The position numbers and the translations under genes are program-made. DNA of 41,033 nucleotides from Nitriliruptoria bacterium. GTDB lineage: Bacteria; Actinomycetota; Nitriliruptoria; Euzebyales; Egibacteraceae. How positions within the stretch are numbered: the stretch's first letter is position 1; each line of letters opens with the position of its first letter. The stretch is from the NCBI GenBank assembly GCA_003553565.1, contig PWER01000126.1, forward strand, positions 1-41,033, written 5' to 3'. Shown here in pieces: positions 17,271-24,503 of this stretch. The notes beneath the pieces were generated by a model. It had not been told where the DNA came from, did not search any database, and saw only the letters and a program-made list of their open reading frames with translations.

Positions 17271-17412
17271 GGCTTGCCCCGAACGGCGGCCGAGGTGGTT
17301 GGTGCGCTCACCATCGACGATGCTACCGCTGACCGTCGCGGCCTCGCGTCCCGGCCTGCGCGATCCGGTAGCGTCGGGCAGGCGTCGCACAGGGCGTCGC
17401 GCAGGAGGGACC
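17271..17412. promoter_or_regulatory. Divergent promoter region between kgd and the alpha/beta hydrolase gene
   Basis: The 142-base gap holds a minus-strand TAGCAT (17325-17320), about 50 bases before the kgd ATG. It also holds a plus-strand TAGCGT (17369-17374), about 38 bases before the hydrolase ATG, where GGAGGGA is the ribosome site. No clear -35 boxes or regulator palindromes were found. Confidence 0.35.
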
Positions 17413-18192
17413 ATGACCGAGCCCCACGCAGCACCAGCGGACACCGAGCGCCTGTCGTTCGTCGGCAGCACCGGCGCGTCCCTAGCCGGCGTCCTCCATC
17501 CACCCGCTGGCGAGGCCAAGGGCAGCGTGCTGCTGTCGCACTGCTTCACCTGCGGCAAGGACCTGCACACCAGCACGCGGCTCGCCCGCGCGCTGGCGAC
17601 CGCCGGGTACGCCGCGCTGCGCTTCGACTTCACCGGGCTCGGGGAGTCCGAGGGCGACTTCACCGACCACACGGTCGCCAGCAACGTCGGGGACCTCACG
17701 CGCGCCGCCACCGCGCTGATCGAACGCGGCTACGGCCCCTGCGGGCTGCTGGGCCACAGCCTGGGCGGGGCGGCGGCGCTGCTGGCCGCCGAGCGGCTCA
17801 AGACCGTGCGCAGCGTCGTGGTGCTGGGCGCACCGAGCCAGCCCGCCCACGTGCGCCACCTGCTGGCGGACGCCGAGGGTGCGATCCGCCGCGAAGGAGA
17901 GGCGGTGGTGGAGATCGCCGGGCGCCCGTTCCCGATCTCCGAGGCGTTCCTCGACGACCTCGAGGCCTGCGACACGCAGGGTCGGATCGCCGCCCTCGAC
18001 CGGCCGCTGCTGGTGGTCCACGCCGTCGACGACGCCGTCGTGCCGGTGGCCGAGGGCGAGCGGATCTTCGCCCAGGCGAGCCAGCCCAAGGGCTTCTGGC
18101 CGGTCCTGGGCGGCGATCACCTGCTGTCGGACCGCACGCGGGCGGCCACGGTGGCCGAGCTGGTCGTCGACTGGTTCGACGCGACCCTGTGA
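17413..18192 (+). CDS. Alpha/beta hydrolase of the OsmC-fusion type, lacking the OsmC domain
   Basis: This 259-residue serine hydrolase has LSHCFTCGKDLHTSTRLARA, RFDFTGLGESEGDFTDHTV, the nucleophile elbow GHSLGGAAAL, an acid in VVHAVDDAVVPV, and His in LGGDHLLSD. These segments closely resemble the hydrolase half of bifunctional hydrolase/OsmC proteins that act in peroxide or organic-substrate stress. Here the protein ends after the hydrolase domain. The ATG is preceded by GGAGGGA. Its TGA overlaps the GTG of the TrmH-like gene, so the two are likely coupled. The substrate is unknown. Confidence 0.88.
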   Translation: MTEPHAAPADTERLSFVGSTGASLAGVLHPPAGEAKGSVLLSHCFTCGKDLHTSTRLARALATAGYAALRFDFTGLGESEGDFTDHTVASNVGDLTRAATALIERGYGPCGLLGHSLGGAAALLAAERLKTVRSVVVLGAPSQPAHVRHLLADAEGAIRREGEAVVEIAGRPFPISEAFLDDLEACDTQGRIAALDRPLLVVHAVDDAVVPVAEGERIFAQASQPKGFWPVLGGDHLLSDRTRAATVAELVVDWFDATL

Positions 18193-18959
18193 GCAGCCGC
18201 GATCACGACCCGCCCGGCCCGCCTGACCCGCCCGACCCGCCTGCTGGCGACGAGGCTGCCGAGGCGAACGCGGCGGTGGGCGTGGGCCCCTGGACCGGCA
18301 CCTGGCCGCAGGACGAGCGCTACGACCCCGAGCTGCTGGCGCACGGCGACCGCCGCAACGTCGTCGACCGCTACCGCTACTGGCGCGTCGAGGCGATCCA
18401 CGACGACCTCGCCGCCCGCGCCCACCCCTTCCACGTGGCCATCGAGAACTGGCAGCACGACTTCAACATCGGCGCGGTGGTGCGCAACGCCAACGCCTTC
18501 GCCGCCGCGGGCGTCCACATCGTGGGGCGCCGCCGCTGGAACCGACGCGGCGCGATGCGCACCGAGGCCTACCTGCCCACCCACCACCATCCCGACGTGA
18601 ACGCGCTGGCGGCCTGGGCGGCAGCCCGCGACCTGCCGGTGCTGGGGGTCGACAACCTGCCCGGCGCAGTCGATCTGCGCCACGCGCGGCTGCCCCGCGC
18701 GGTCGTGCTGCTGCTCGGCCAGGAGGGGCCCGGCCTGTCCGCGGCCGCTCGCGCGCAGGTCAGCGCGGTGGTCTCGATCCCCCAGTTCGGGTCGACGCGC
18801 AGCATCAACGCCGGCGCCGCCTCGGCGGTCGCGATGTACGAGTGGGTGCGCTGCCACGCCGGCGCCACGCCCGAGGAGGAGCCGCCGCCCGCGGGCGCTC
18901 ACCCGCCTGACGCCGGTGCGTCCCCGACGGGGCAGGGACGCAGCGACGCGGACCGCTAG
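18189..18959 (+). CDS. SpoU/TrmH-family RNA 2'-O-methyltransferase
   Basis: This 256-residue protein carries the three motifs of the SPOUT fold: motif 1 NIGAVVRNANAFAAAGVHIVG, motif 2 VVLLLGQEGPGLS and motif 3 SIPQFGSTRSINAGAASAVA. The knot-forming C-terminal region binds SAM and the N-terminal Asn/Arg act in ribose methylation of tRNA or rRNA. A Pro/Asp/Gly-rich N-terminal tail (residues 5-40) and a Pro-rich C-terminal tail flank the domain. The GTG start overlaps the hydrolase TGA. The target nucleotide cannot be told from sequence. Confidence 0.9.
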   Translation: MSSRDHDPPGPPDPPDPPAGDEAAEANAAVGVGPWTGTWPQDERYDPELLAHGDRRNVVDRYRYWRVEAIHDDLAARAHPFHVAIENWQHDFNIGAVVRNANAFAAAGVHIVGRRRWNRRGAMRTEAYLPTHHHPDVNALAAWAAARDLPVLGVDNLPGAVDLRHARLPRAVVLLLGQEGPGLSAAARAQVSAVVSIPQFGSTRSINAGAASAVAMYEWVRCHAGATPEEEPPPAGAHPPDAGASPTGQGRSDADR

Positions 18960-18962
18960 GCT
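18957..18962 (+). promoter_or_regulatory. TAGGCT -10 box before moeA
   Basis: TAGGCT overlaps the TAG stop of the TrmH-like gene and lies 9 bases before the moeA ATG. No ribosome site is apparent, so a very short or leaderless transcript is possible. No -35 box is seen. Confidence 0.3.
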
Positions 18963-18971
18963 CACCGGGCC

Positions 18972-20261
18972 ATGAGCGCTGATCTCGAGGCCTTCGACGC
19001 CTACCGCGCGCGCCTGCTGGCGCGCCTGACCCCCATCGAGCCGACCCGCTTGCCCCTGGAGCGGGCAGCGGGCATGACGCTCGCCGCCCCGGTCGAGGCG
19101 CGCACGCCGCTGCCCGGCTTCGCCAACGCGGCGATGGACGGCTACGCGGTGCGCCGCGAGGACGCCGAGCCGGGCGCGCGCCTGGCGCTCACCGGCGAGA
19201 TCGCCGCGGGCCAGGAGCACCTGCCGCTGGTCGAGCCCGGCACGACCGTGCGGATCATGACCGGCGCGCCCATGCCGGACGGCGCCGACGCGGTGGTGCC
19301 GGTCGAGCAGGCCGACGAGGCCGGCGAGACGGTCGTGATCGCCGCTCGGCCCGCGGCGGCCGCGCACGTGCGTGCCGCCGGCGAGGACCTCGCCGTGGGC
19401 GCCCGCGCGCTGGAGCCCGGCACCCACCTCGGTGCCGCCGAGGTGGCGCTCGCCGCAGCCGCCGGCGCCGGCGCGGTGCTAGTGCGCCGCCGCCCGCGGG
19501 TGGCGGTGCTGTCCACCGGCGACGAGCTCGTACCCGCCGGCGCGCCGTTGCGCGGCGGCCAGATCGTGGACTCCAACGGGCCTTCGCTGGCGGCCGCCGC
19601 AGCCGCAGCCGGCGCCGAGCCGGTCGCCCAGCCCGCCGTGCCCGACGACGCGCAGGCCCTGCGCGCAGCGTTCACGGCCGCGGCAGCCGACGCGGACGTG
19701 CTGGTCACCACCGGCGGGGTCAGCGCCGGGCGCTACGACCTCGTCCAGCACGTGCTGGCCGAGCTCGGTGACGTGGGCACCACCACGGTGGCGATGCAGC
19801 CTGGCAAGCCCCAGGCCTTCGGTCTGCTCGACGGCACGCCCTGCTTCGGCCTGCCCGGCAACCCGGTCAGCGCGCTGATCAGCTTCGAGGCGCTGGTGCG
19901 TCCGGCGCTGCTGCGCCTCACCGGCCGCGCCGACCTCGCACGCCCCAACGTCACAGCCCGGGTCGCCGCGACGCTGCCCGGCGGCAAGGAGCGGCTGCGC
20001 TTCGTGCTGGCCCGCCTCTCCGAGGGCGAGCAGGGCACCGAGGTCGCCCCGCTGGGCACCCAGGGCAGCCATCGCCTGGCCAGCGCCGCCGGTGCCGATG
20101 CCTACGTGGTGGTGCCCCGCGGGGTGCCGCGCTGCGAGCCCGACGAGCTGGTCGATGCCTGGCTGCTGTCCGGCGATGGCTGGCAGGACGGCCAGCACGT
20201 GGCCTACGCGTGGCAGTCGGGGCGTCAGGCGCGCCCCCTGGCGGTCAGGTCGCTTCGCTGA
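18972..20261 (+). CDS. moeA: Molybdopterin molybdenumtransferase
   Basis: MoeA inserts molybdate into adenylated molybdopterin to make the molybdenum cofactor. This protein has 429 residues, the family size. Domain signatures are FANAAMDGYAVRREDA, RIMTGAPMPDGADAVVPVEQ and the MogA-like domain with VLSTGDELV, GGQIVDSNGPSL and VTTGGVSAGRYDLV. QPGKPQAFG and CFGLPGNPVSALISFE complete the active site, followed by the C-terminal beta domain. The last 17 bases overlap the convergent M20 gene. The window also encodes a molybdate importer at 34255-37599, so uptake and cofactor insertion are both present, though in separate operons. Confidence 0.96.
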   Translation: MSADLEAFDAYRARLLARLTPIEPTRLPLERAAGMTLAAPVEARTPLPGFANAAMDGYAVRREDAEPGARLALTGEIAAGQEHLPLVEPGTTVRIMTGAPMPDGADAVVPVEQADEAGETVVIAARPAAAAHVRAAGEDLAVGARALEPGTHLGAAEVALAAAAGAGAVLVRRRPRVAVLSTGDELVPAGAPLRGGQIVDSNGPSLAAAAAAAGAEPVAQPAVPDDAQALRAAFTAAAADADVLVTTGGVSAGRYDLVQHVLAELGDVGTTTVAMQPGKPQAFGLLDGTPCFGLPGNPVSALISFEALVRPALLRLTGRADLARPNVTARVAATLPGGKERLRFVLARLSEGEQGTEVAPLGTQGSHRLASAAGADAYVVVPRGVPRCEPDELVDAWLLSGDGWQDGQHVAYAWQSGRQARPLAVRSLR

Positions 20262-21570
20262 GCGCCACGACGTCGGTGGCGCCGCCCGCAGCCTCGAACT
20301 CCTCGCGCGCCGCGCTGCGCAGCGCCGGGTCGGACAGGAAGTCCAGGGCGGTGCGCGCCAGCCCGACCGCACCGTCGACGACCCCGGCATCGGCGCGCTC
20401 GCTGCGTGCCCACTGCGCGAACTCGGGGCTGTGGATCACCGTGGTGGGCGGAGCGATGCCCAGCAGCGGGTGGATCGAGGGCACGCGCAGGCTCACGTTG
20501 CCCATGTCGGTCGAGCCGGTCAGCTCGGTGGGCAGCACACCCTGCGGCGCCACGACGCGCCCGCGCGATGCGAGCGCCTCGGCGTAGCGAGCAGCCAGTG
20601 CCATGTTGTTGCGCATCGGCAGGTAGAGCGGCACGACGTCCCAGGTGGGCTCGGCGCGGGTGCCGGTGGCCTCGGCGGCCGCCGCGAAGATCGCCGCGGC
20701 CCGCTCGGTCAGCGCGCTGATGCCCTCCACCGACCGGCTGCGCAGATAGAAGAAGCCGGCGCTGCGGTCGGGCACGATGTTGGGCTTGCTGCCTCCGTCG
20801 GTGATGATCCCGTGCACCCGGTCACCCGGCAGGATGTGCTGGCGCAGCTGGGCGATCGACTGGTAGGCGGTGACCAGCGCGTCCAGGGCGTTGCGTCCCA
20901 TGAACGGCAGCGCCGCCGCATGCGCCGCCCGCCCCTGGTAGGCGATCTCGACGGTGCGCACCCCGAGCCACTCGTGAGCCACCGCGTCCGCGCCGAAGGG
21001 GTGCAGCATGATCGCGGCGTCGCAGTCGTCGAACACCCCGGCCCGGGCGAGGTGCTCCTTGCCGCCGCCACCCTCCTCGGCCGGGCAGCCCACCAGGCGC
21101 ACCGACCCCTCGAGGTCCCCGGCCACGTCGGCGCAGGCCAGGAACGCCCCCACCGCGGTCGCCGCGATCACGTTGTGGCCGCAGGCGTGGCCGATGTCGG
21201 GCAGCGCGTCGTACTCCGCGCAGATAGCCACCCGCGGGCGCCCTGTGCCGACCTCGGCGGTGAAGGCGGTGTCGAGCCCGCCGGCGGGACGCGCGACCTC
21301 GTGACCGGCCGCACCCAGCAGCCGCGTGATCGCCTCGACGGCGTGGTGCTCGGCGAACAGCAGCTCCGGGTTGGCGTGGAGGTCATGGGACAGCGCCACG
21401 AGGTCGGCGGCGCGCCCGGTCACCGCGGCCTCGGCGGCCCCGGCGAGGTCTCCGGGGGCGCCGGCGTGGCCGCTGCGCACCGGCTCGGCCGAGGCCAGCG
21501 CCTGCTCGACGGCTGCGAACGTGGCCTCCAGCCACGCGCTGTGGGCGGGGGGTGGGGCCGGATCGCTCAT
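20245..21570 (-). CDS. M20-family metallopeptidase/amidohydrolase (PM20D2/AbgB type)
   Basis: This 441-residue dinuclear zinc hydrolase probably cuts amide or dipeptide bonds. Motifs include LSHDLHANPELLFAEHHAV, ICAEYDALPDIGHACGHNV (metal Asp and His plus the CGHN signature), GCPAEEGGGGK (catalytic Glu pair), and GRAAHAAALPFMGRNALDAL at the lid domain; STDMGNVS and a late His (TVIHSPEFAQW) complete the site. Members cleave N-acyl amino acids, p-aminobenzoyl-glutamate or beta-alanyl dipeptides; the substrate is open. Its ATG overlaps the stop of the PhzF gene (ATGA), so it is the last gene of a three-gene unit. Confidence 0.92.
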   Translation of the reverse strand: MSDPAPPPAHSAWLEATFAAVEQALASAEPVRSGHAGAPGDLAGAAEAAVTGRAADLVALSHDLHANPELLFAEHHAVEAITRLLGAAGHEVARPAGGLDTAFTAEVGTGRPRVAICAEYDALPDIGHACGHNVIAATAVGAFLACADVAGDLEGSVRLVGCPAEEGGGGKEHLARAGVFDDCDAAIMLHPFGADAVAHEWLGVRTVEIAYQGRAAHAAALPFMGRNALDALVTAYQSIAQLRQHILPGDRVHGIITDGGSKPNIVPDRSAGFFYLRSRSVEGISALTERAAAIFAAAAEATGTRAEPTWDVVPLYLPMRNNMALAARYAEALASRGRVVAPQGVLPTELTGSTDMGNVSLRVPSIHPLLGIAPPTTVIHSPEFAQWARSERADAGVVDGAVGLARTALDFLSDPALRSAAREEFEAAGGATDVVALSEAT

Positions 21571-22511
21571 GCGCGTGACCCTAGCGGTCCGGTGTCACGG
21601 GCGGCCAGCACGCCCGTGAGCACCGTGACCGCGTGCCCGCCGAGCCACACCCGGTGGCCGGCGAGGCGGCACCACACCGTGCCGGCGCGCGGGGAGCGCT
21701 GGAGCGCCACGAGCTCGGTGCGCTGCAGGCGGGCCGCCCAGTGCGGCGCGAGCGTGGCGTGAGCACTGCCGGTCACCGGGTCCTCGTCGACGCCGACCGC
21801 GGGGGCGAAGACCCGCGAGACCAGATCGGCTGCCGGCGCATCCGCCCGGTCGGCGACACCGGCGCCGGCCTCGCCGTGGCCGATGCCGCCGGTGGTGCTC
21901 TGGCCCGCGCCGGTCTCGCCGGCAGCGGTGACGATCACCGCTCGTGCAGCGAGCTCGCCCAGGGCGGTCAGGTCGGGCTCCAGGCCATCCACGGTGGCCA
22001 CGTCAGCGACCTCCACCAGCCAGTCGCCCTCCTCGGAGCGCCCGACCACCTGCCCTGGCACGCCCAGGGCGCTCAGCAGGCCCTCGGGGGCGGGTGCGGG
22101 GCGCGCCGGTCGCTCCGGGAAGTCCAACCAGATCCGCGGGGGAGCGCCCGTCGGGGCGTCGTGATCGGGCTCACGGTGGCACACCAGGGGACACGCCGCG
22201 GTGTGGAACACCACCGGTTGGTGGGGCTCGGCGAGCCCGCGCTCCCACAGCAGGTGCGCGGCGGCAAGCGTCGCGTGGCCGCACAGGGTCACCTCGGTGG
22301 TCGGGGTGAACCAGCGCAGCCGCCAGCCGTGCTGCTCGGGCCAGCAGAACGCGGTCTCGCTGTGGCGCAGCTCGGCGGCCACCTGCTGCATCCAGGCCAC
22401 CGACGCTGCCGCGTCAAGCAGGCACACACCCGCCGGGTTGCCGGCGAAGGGCTGCGCGGTGAACGCGTCGACGACCGCGATCGGCGGCCTGGCATCGGGT
22501 GCGGCGGGCAC
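21567..22511 (-). CDS. PhzF-family isomerase/epimerase
   Basis: The diaminopimelate-epimerase-like fold of PhzF is recognised by VVDAFTAQPFAGNPAGVCLL at the start, the catalytic Glu in LRHSETAFCWP, TEVTLCGHATLAAAHLLWE, and VDEDPVTGSAHATLAPHWA late in the protein. The family catalyses hydrogen shifts such as in phenazine formation, but most members outside phenazine clusters are of unknown role, and no phenazine genes are nearby. A Gly-rich insert of about 25 residues precedes VSRVFAPAVGVDEDP. The start is set at GTG 22511, the first usable codon after the NimA-like gene ends; a longer frame overlaps that gene. Confidence 0.88.
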   Translation of the reverse strand: MPAAPDARPPIAVVDAFTAQPFAGNPAGVCLLDAAASVAWMQQVAAELRHSETAFCWPEQHGWRLRWFTPTTEVTLCGHATLAAAHLLWERGLAEPHQPVVFHTAACPLVCHREPDHDAPTGAPPRIWLDFPERPARPAPAPEGLLSALGVPGQVVGRSEEGDWLVEVADVATVDGLEPDLTALGELAARAVIVTAAGETGAGQSTTGGIGHGEAGAGVADRADAPAADLVSRVFAPAVGVDEDPVTGSAHATLAPHWAARLQRTELVALQRSPRAGTVWCRLAGHRVWLGGHAVTVLTGVLAARDTGPLGSRA

Positions 22512-22549
22512 GGGCGCTGGCTTCGGCGCTCGGGCGTCGGCCGGCTCGG

Positions 22550-22969
22550 CTAGCGCCGCATCTGTCGACCGGTGACCTCGCGGGGGGTGATCCGCACCCA
22601 GTCGACCTGCCCGTCGACCGCCCACGGATGCAGCCCGAGGCCGTAGAGCCGCTCGAGCTCGGCCGCGTCGGTGACCAGCTCGGCGGAGCCGCGCACGACC
22701 ACGCTCCATCCGCCGCGGGCGTCGTCGAAGCCGTCGATCTCGTAGACGACCTCGGCGGCCTGCGCCGCCGCACCCAGCTTCGATCCGGGACCGGTGCGGA
22801 ACACCACGGTGCGCTGGTCAACCCCGTGGGTGATCGGCAGCAGGTGCGGCGAGCCCTCGAGGCAGAACGCGAGCCGACCGACGGTGTGCTCGGCCAGCAG
22901 CTGCCAGCACTCGTCCACTGGCATCGAGGCAAGGTCGCGCTTGGGGTTGGTGGTCTCGGCGTTGCGCAT
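22550..22969 (-). CDS. NimA-like pyridoxamine-5'-phosphate-oxidase-family flavoprotein
   Basis: This 139-residue protein has the single FMN split barrel of the Pyridox_ox_2 group: MPVDECWQLLAEHTVGRLAF, HLLPITHGVDQRTVVFRTG, VVYEIDGFDDARGGWSVVVRGSAE and a C-terminal VRITPREVTGRQ. Relatives bind FMN, F420 or haem, and some reduce nitroimidazoles. The ATG at 22969 has AGGAG seven bases upstream. It heads the NimA-PhzF-M20 unit, with a minus-strand TAGGCT at 23006-23001 as likely -10 box. It begins 92 bases downstream of tRNA-Sec on the same strand. Confidence 0.88.
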   Translation of the reverse strand: MRNAETTNPKRDLASMPVDECWQLLAEHTVGRLAFCLEGSPHLLPITHGVDQRTVVFRTGPGSKLGAAAQAAEVVYEIDGFDDARGGWSVVVRGSAELVTDAAELERLYGLGLHPWAVDGQVDWVRITPREVTGRQMRR

Positions 22970-23000
22970 AGGTGCTCCTGCCGGCGTCGAGGACACGGTC

Positions 23001-23006
23001 AGCCTA
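23001..23006 (-). promoter_or_regulatory. TAGGCT -10 box for the NimA-like/PhzF/M20 unit
   Basis: TAGGCT on the minus strand lies 31 bases before the ATG at 22969 and leaves a short leader that includes AGGAG. No -35 element is clear. Confidence 0.4.
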
Positions 23007-23060
23007 GTCCGCGTCGCGGTCGGCGAGGCTGCTGCTCGCCGCCGCGGCCGAGGGGCGCGC

Positions 23061-23154
23061 TGGCGGAGGCGGACGGGAATCGAACCCGCCGCACCGCGTT
23101 GCGGTGCCACCGGCTTTGAAGGCCGGGGGGCCCACCAGGTGCCCAGACGCCTCC
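23061..23154 (-). tRNA. selC: tRNA-Sec (anticodon UCA)
   Basis: The 94-nt minus-strand gene starts GGAGGCG and ends CGCCTCC-G-CCA, so the discriminator G and the CCA end are encoded. The anticodon arm is CCGGC-CTTCAAA-GCCGG, giving anticodon TCA, which reads UGA. A long D stem (GGGCAC with GGGCCC, one mismatch), a long variable arm (GCACCGC-AAC-GCGGTGC, 7 pairs) and a T arm with TTCGATT fit bacterial tRNA-Sec. The anticodon loop CTTCAAA is the same as in E. coli selC. Seven acceptor pairs are perfect; the eighth, expected in tRNA-Sec, is a T-C mismatch. It begins 13 bases after the stop of the DUF2786 gene on the same strand. Confidence 0.93.
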
Positions 23155-23167
23155 TCGGCGCGCCACG

Positions 23168-24403
23168 CTACCGGCCGGGCAGCCGTCCAGCGGGGGTGCG
23201 CAGGCTCGCGGCGTCAGCGGCGGCGCTGCCCTGCAGCCAGCCGCCGTCGTGGCCCACGTGCAGGCGACGCCGCACCGCATCGGGGAAGGTCGCAGCCAGG
23301 GTCTCCTCGGCGCGGTCCTGACGCTGCCGCAGCACCGGCAGGACCCGCGCATCCTCGGCCGAGGCCGCACGCGCCTCGGCCCGCTCGGCCGCTTCGAGGC
23401 GCTCGTGGATGCGGGTGGCGAACCCCAGCAGGAACGCCCTACGAAACGCCTTGGTGCGCGAGCGTCCGGTGCCGTCACGGCGCCCACCCTGGCGCCCGAG
23501 CGCAGCGGTGGCCTGCGCCAGCAGGGAGGTCGACAGCAGCTCCACCGCGTCGAGGTCGCGTGCGTCACCGGCGACGGTGACCCAGCCGAGGTCGCGGGTG
23601 CTGACCGCCGCGCAGCCGTTGGTGCTGGCCACCGCCCCCACGATCTGCGCCTTCGCCGCGACATAGGGATCGTGCAGCAGCACACGTCGCAGCGCCGCGC
23701 GCCGGCCCGTGGTGTCGCCAGTGTCGGCGGTCACCAGCGCAGCGTCGATGGCGTGGCGGGCGAGCAGCTGCTGGGCCTTGGCGGTCAGCGCCTCGGCCTC
23801 GTGGGAGAACGCGGTCGACTCGGCCTTGGCCAGCAGGGCGCGCACACGGGTCAGCACACGCCCGTCAAGCGCCTCGTCGGTGGCGGTGGGCGGTGCGGGC
23901 TGCCCGCGCTCGGGCGGCGGGCTGCTCCCCGGCGGTGGGATCGTCTGCGGCACGGCCGGCAGCGCGCCGAGCGCACACCACAGGGTCACCGCCCGCATCA
24001 GCTCCTCGGGGGCGTCGGCGCGCAGCGCGCCCTCCGCGGCAGCGTCGACGCGACCGGCGGTGGCGGCAAGGTCGTCGAGCTCGGCGGCCCAGCGCCCATC
24101 CATCGCCAGCCCGGCGGCGCGCTGCTGCTGCGCCTGTGCCAGCGCTACGCGCGCCGCCAGCCTCGCGTGGCGCGCCGAGAGGGTGCGCCCCACCACGTGC
24201 AGCAGCGCCGCCGGGTTCCAGCCGCGCGCCCACAGCCCGGCCACGGCGTCGGCGAGCCGCCGATCGAGCGCCGCAGCGGCGGCGCTGCCGTGCGCGGCCA
24301 GCTCCCCGGCAGCGCGGTCGTGGTGCGACCGGGAGCTGGTCCACCACCGCTGGGCGTCGGCCAGCAGGGCCTGGAGGTCGGGGTGCTCGGCGTCATCGCG
24401 CAT
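23168..24403 (-). CDS. DUF2786-domain protein
   Basis: This 411-residue protein contains a DUF2786 region at about residues 185-225 (VLTRVRALLAKAESTAFSHEAEALTAKAQQLL.RHAIDAALV). A conserved stretch resembling the companion domain follows (DPYVAAKAQIVGAVASTNGC, DLDAVELLSTSLLAQATAALG, RTKAFRRAFLLGFATRIHERL). The N-terminal 150 residues are Ala- and Arg-rich helices without clear similarity. The biochemical role of DUF2786 is unknown; no catalytic motif or membrane segment is visible. The tRNA-Sec gene follows at once and may be co-transcribed. The ATG at 24403 has no strong ribosome site. Confidence 0.82.
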   Translation of the reverse strand: MRDDAEHPDLQALLADAQRWWTSSRSHHDRAAGELAAHGSAAAAALDRRLADAVAGLWARGWNPAALLHVVGRTLSARHARLAARVALAQAQQQRAAGLAMDGRWAAELDDLAATAGRVDAAAEGALRADAPEELMRAVTLWCALGALPAVPQTIPPPGSSPPPERGQPAPPTATDEALDGRVLTRVRALLAKAESTAFSHEAEALTAKAQQLLARHAIDAALVTADTGDTTGRRAALRRVLLHDPYVAAKAQIVGAVASTNGCAAVSTRDLGWVTVAGDARDLDAVELLSTSLLAQATAALGRQGGRRDGTGRSRTKAFRRAFLLGFATRIHERLEAAERAEARAASAEDARVLPVLRQRQDRAEETLAATFPDAVRRRLHVGHDGGWLQGSAAADAASLRTPAGRLPGR

Positions 24404-24503
24404 CGACGGCAGTGTGACGTCGGCGGTGCGCGACCGCCCCGAGGGCCCCGCCCAACCTGTGGACAGCGCCGTGCCAGGCGACCAGGGCGCCGCACGGGCG
24501 CGC

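Noticed and set aside
17271-17711. N-terminal extension of Kgd by 147 residues
   Set aside because: It is antisense to the hydrolase gene, and mycobacterial-type Kgd starts near the FGTNYWVVDEMYRRY segment, which follows the ATG at 17270.
16254-18188. Long plus-strand open frame leading into the TrmH-like gene
   Set aside because: It is low-complexity Arg/Gly/His sequence antisense to kgd. Only the part from GTG 18189 encodes a recognisable protein.
21567-22511. Phenazine biosynthesis cluster suggested by PhzF
   Set aside because: No other phenazine genes are present. PhzF relatives are widespread outside such clusters.
23061-23154. Reading the tRNA as tRNA-Ser or tRNA-Leu because of its long variable arm
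   Set aside because: The anticodon is UCA with loop CTTCAAA, the D stem is long and the length is 94 bases, all pointing to tRNA-Sec.
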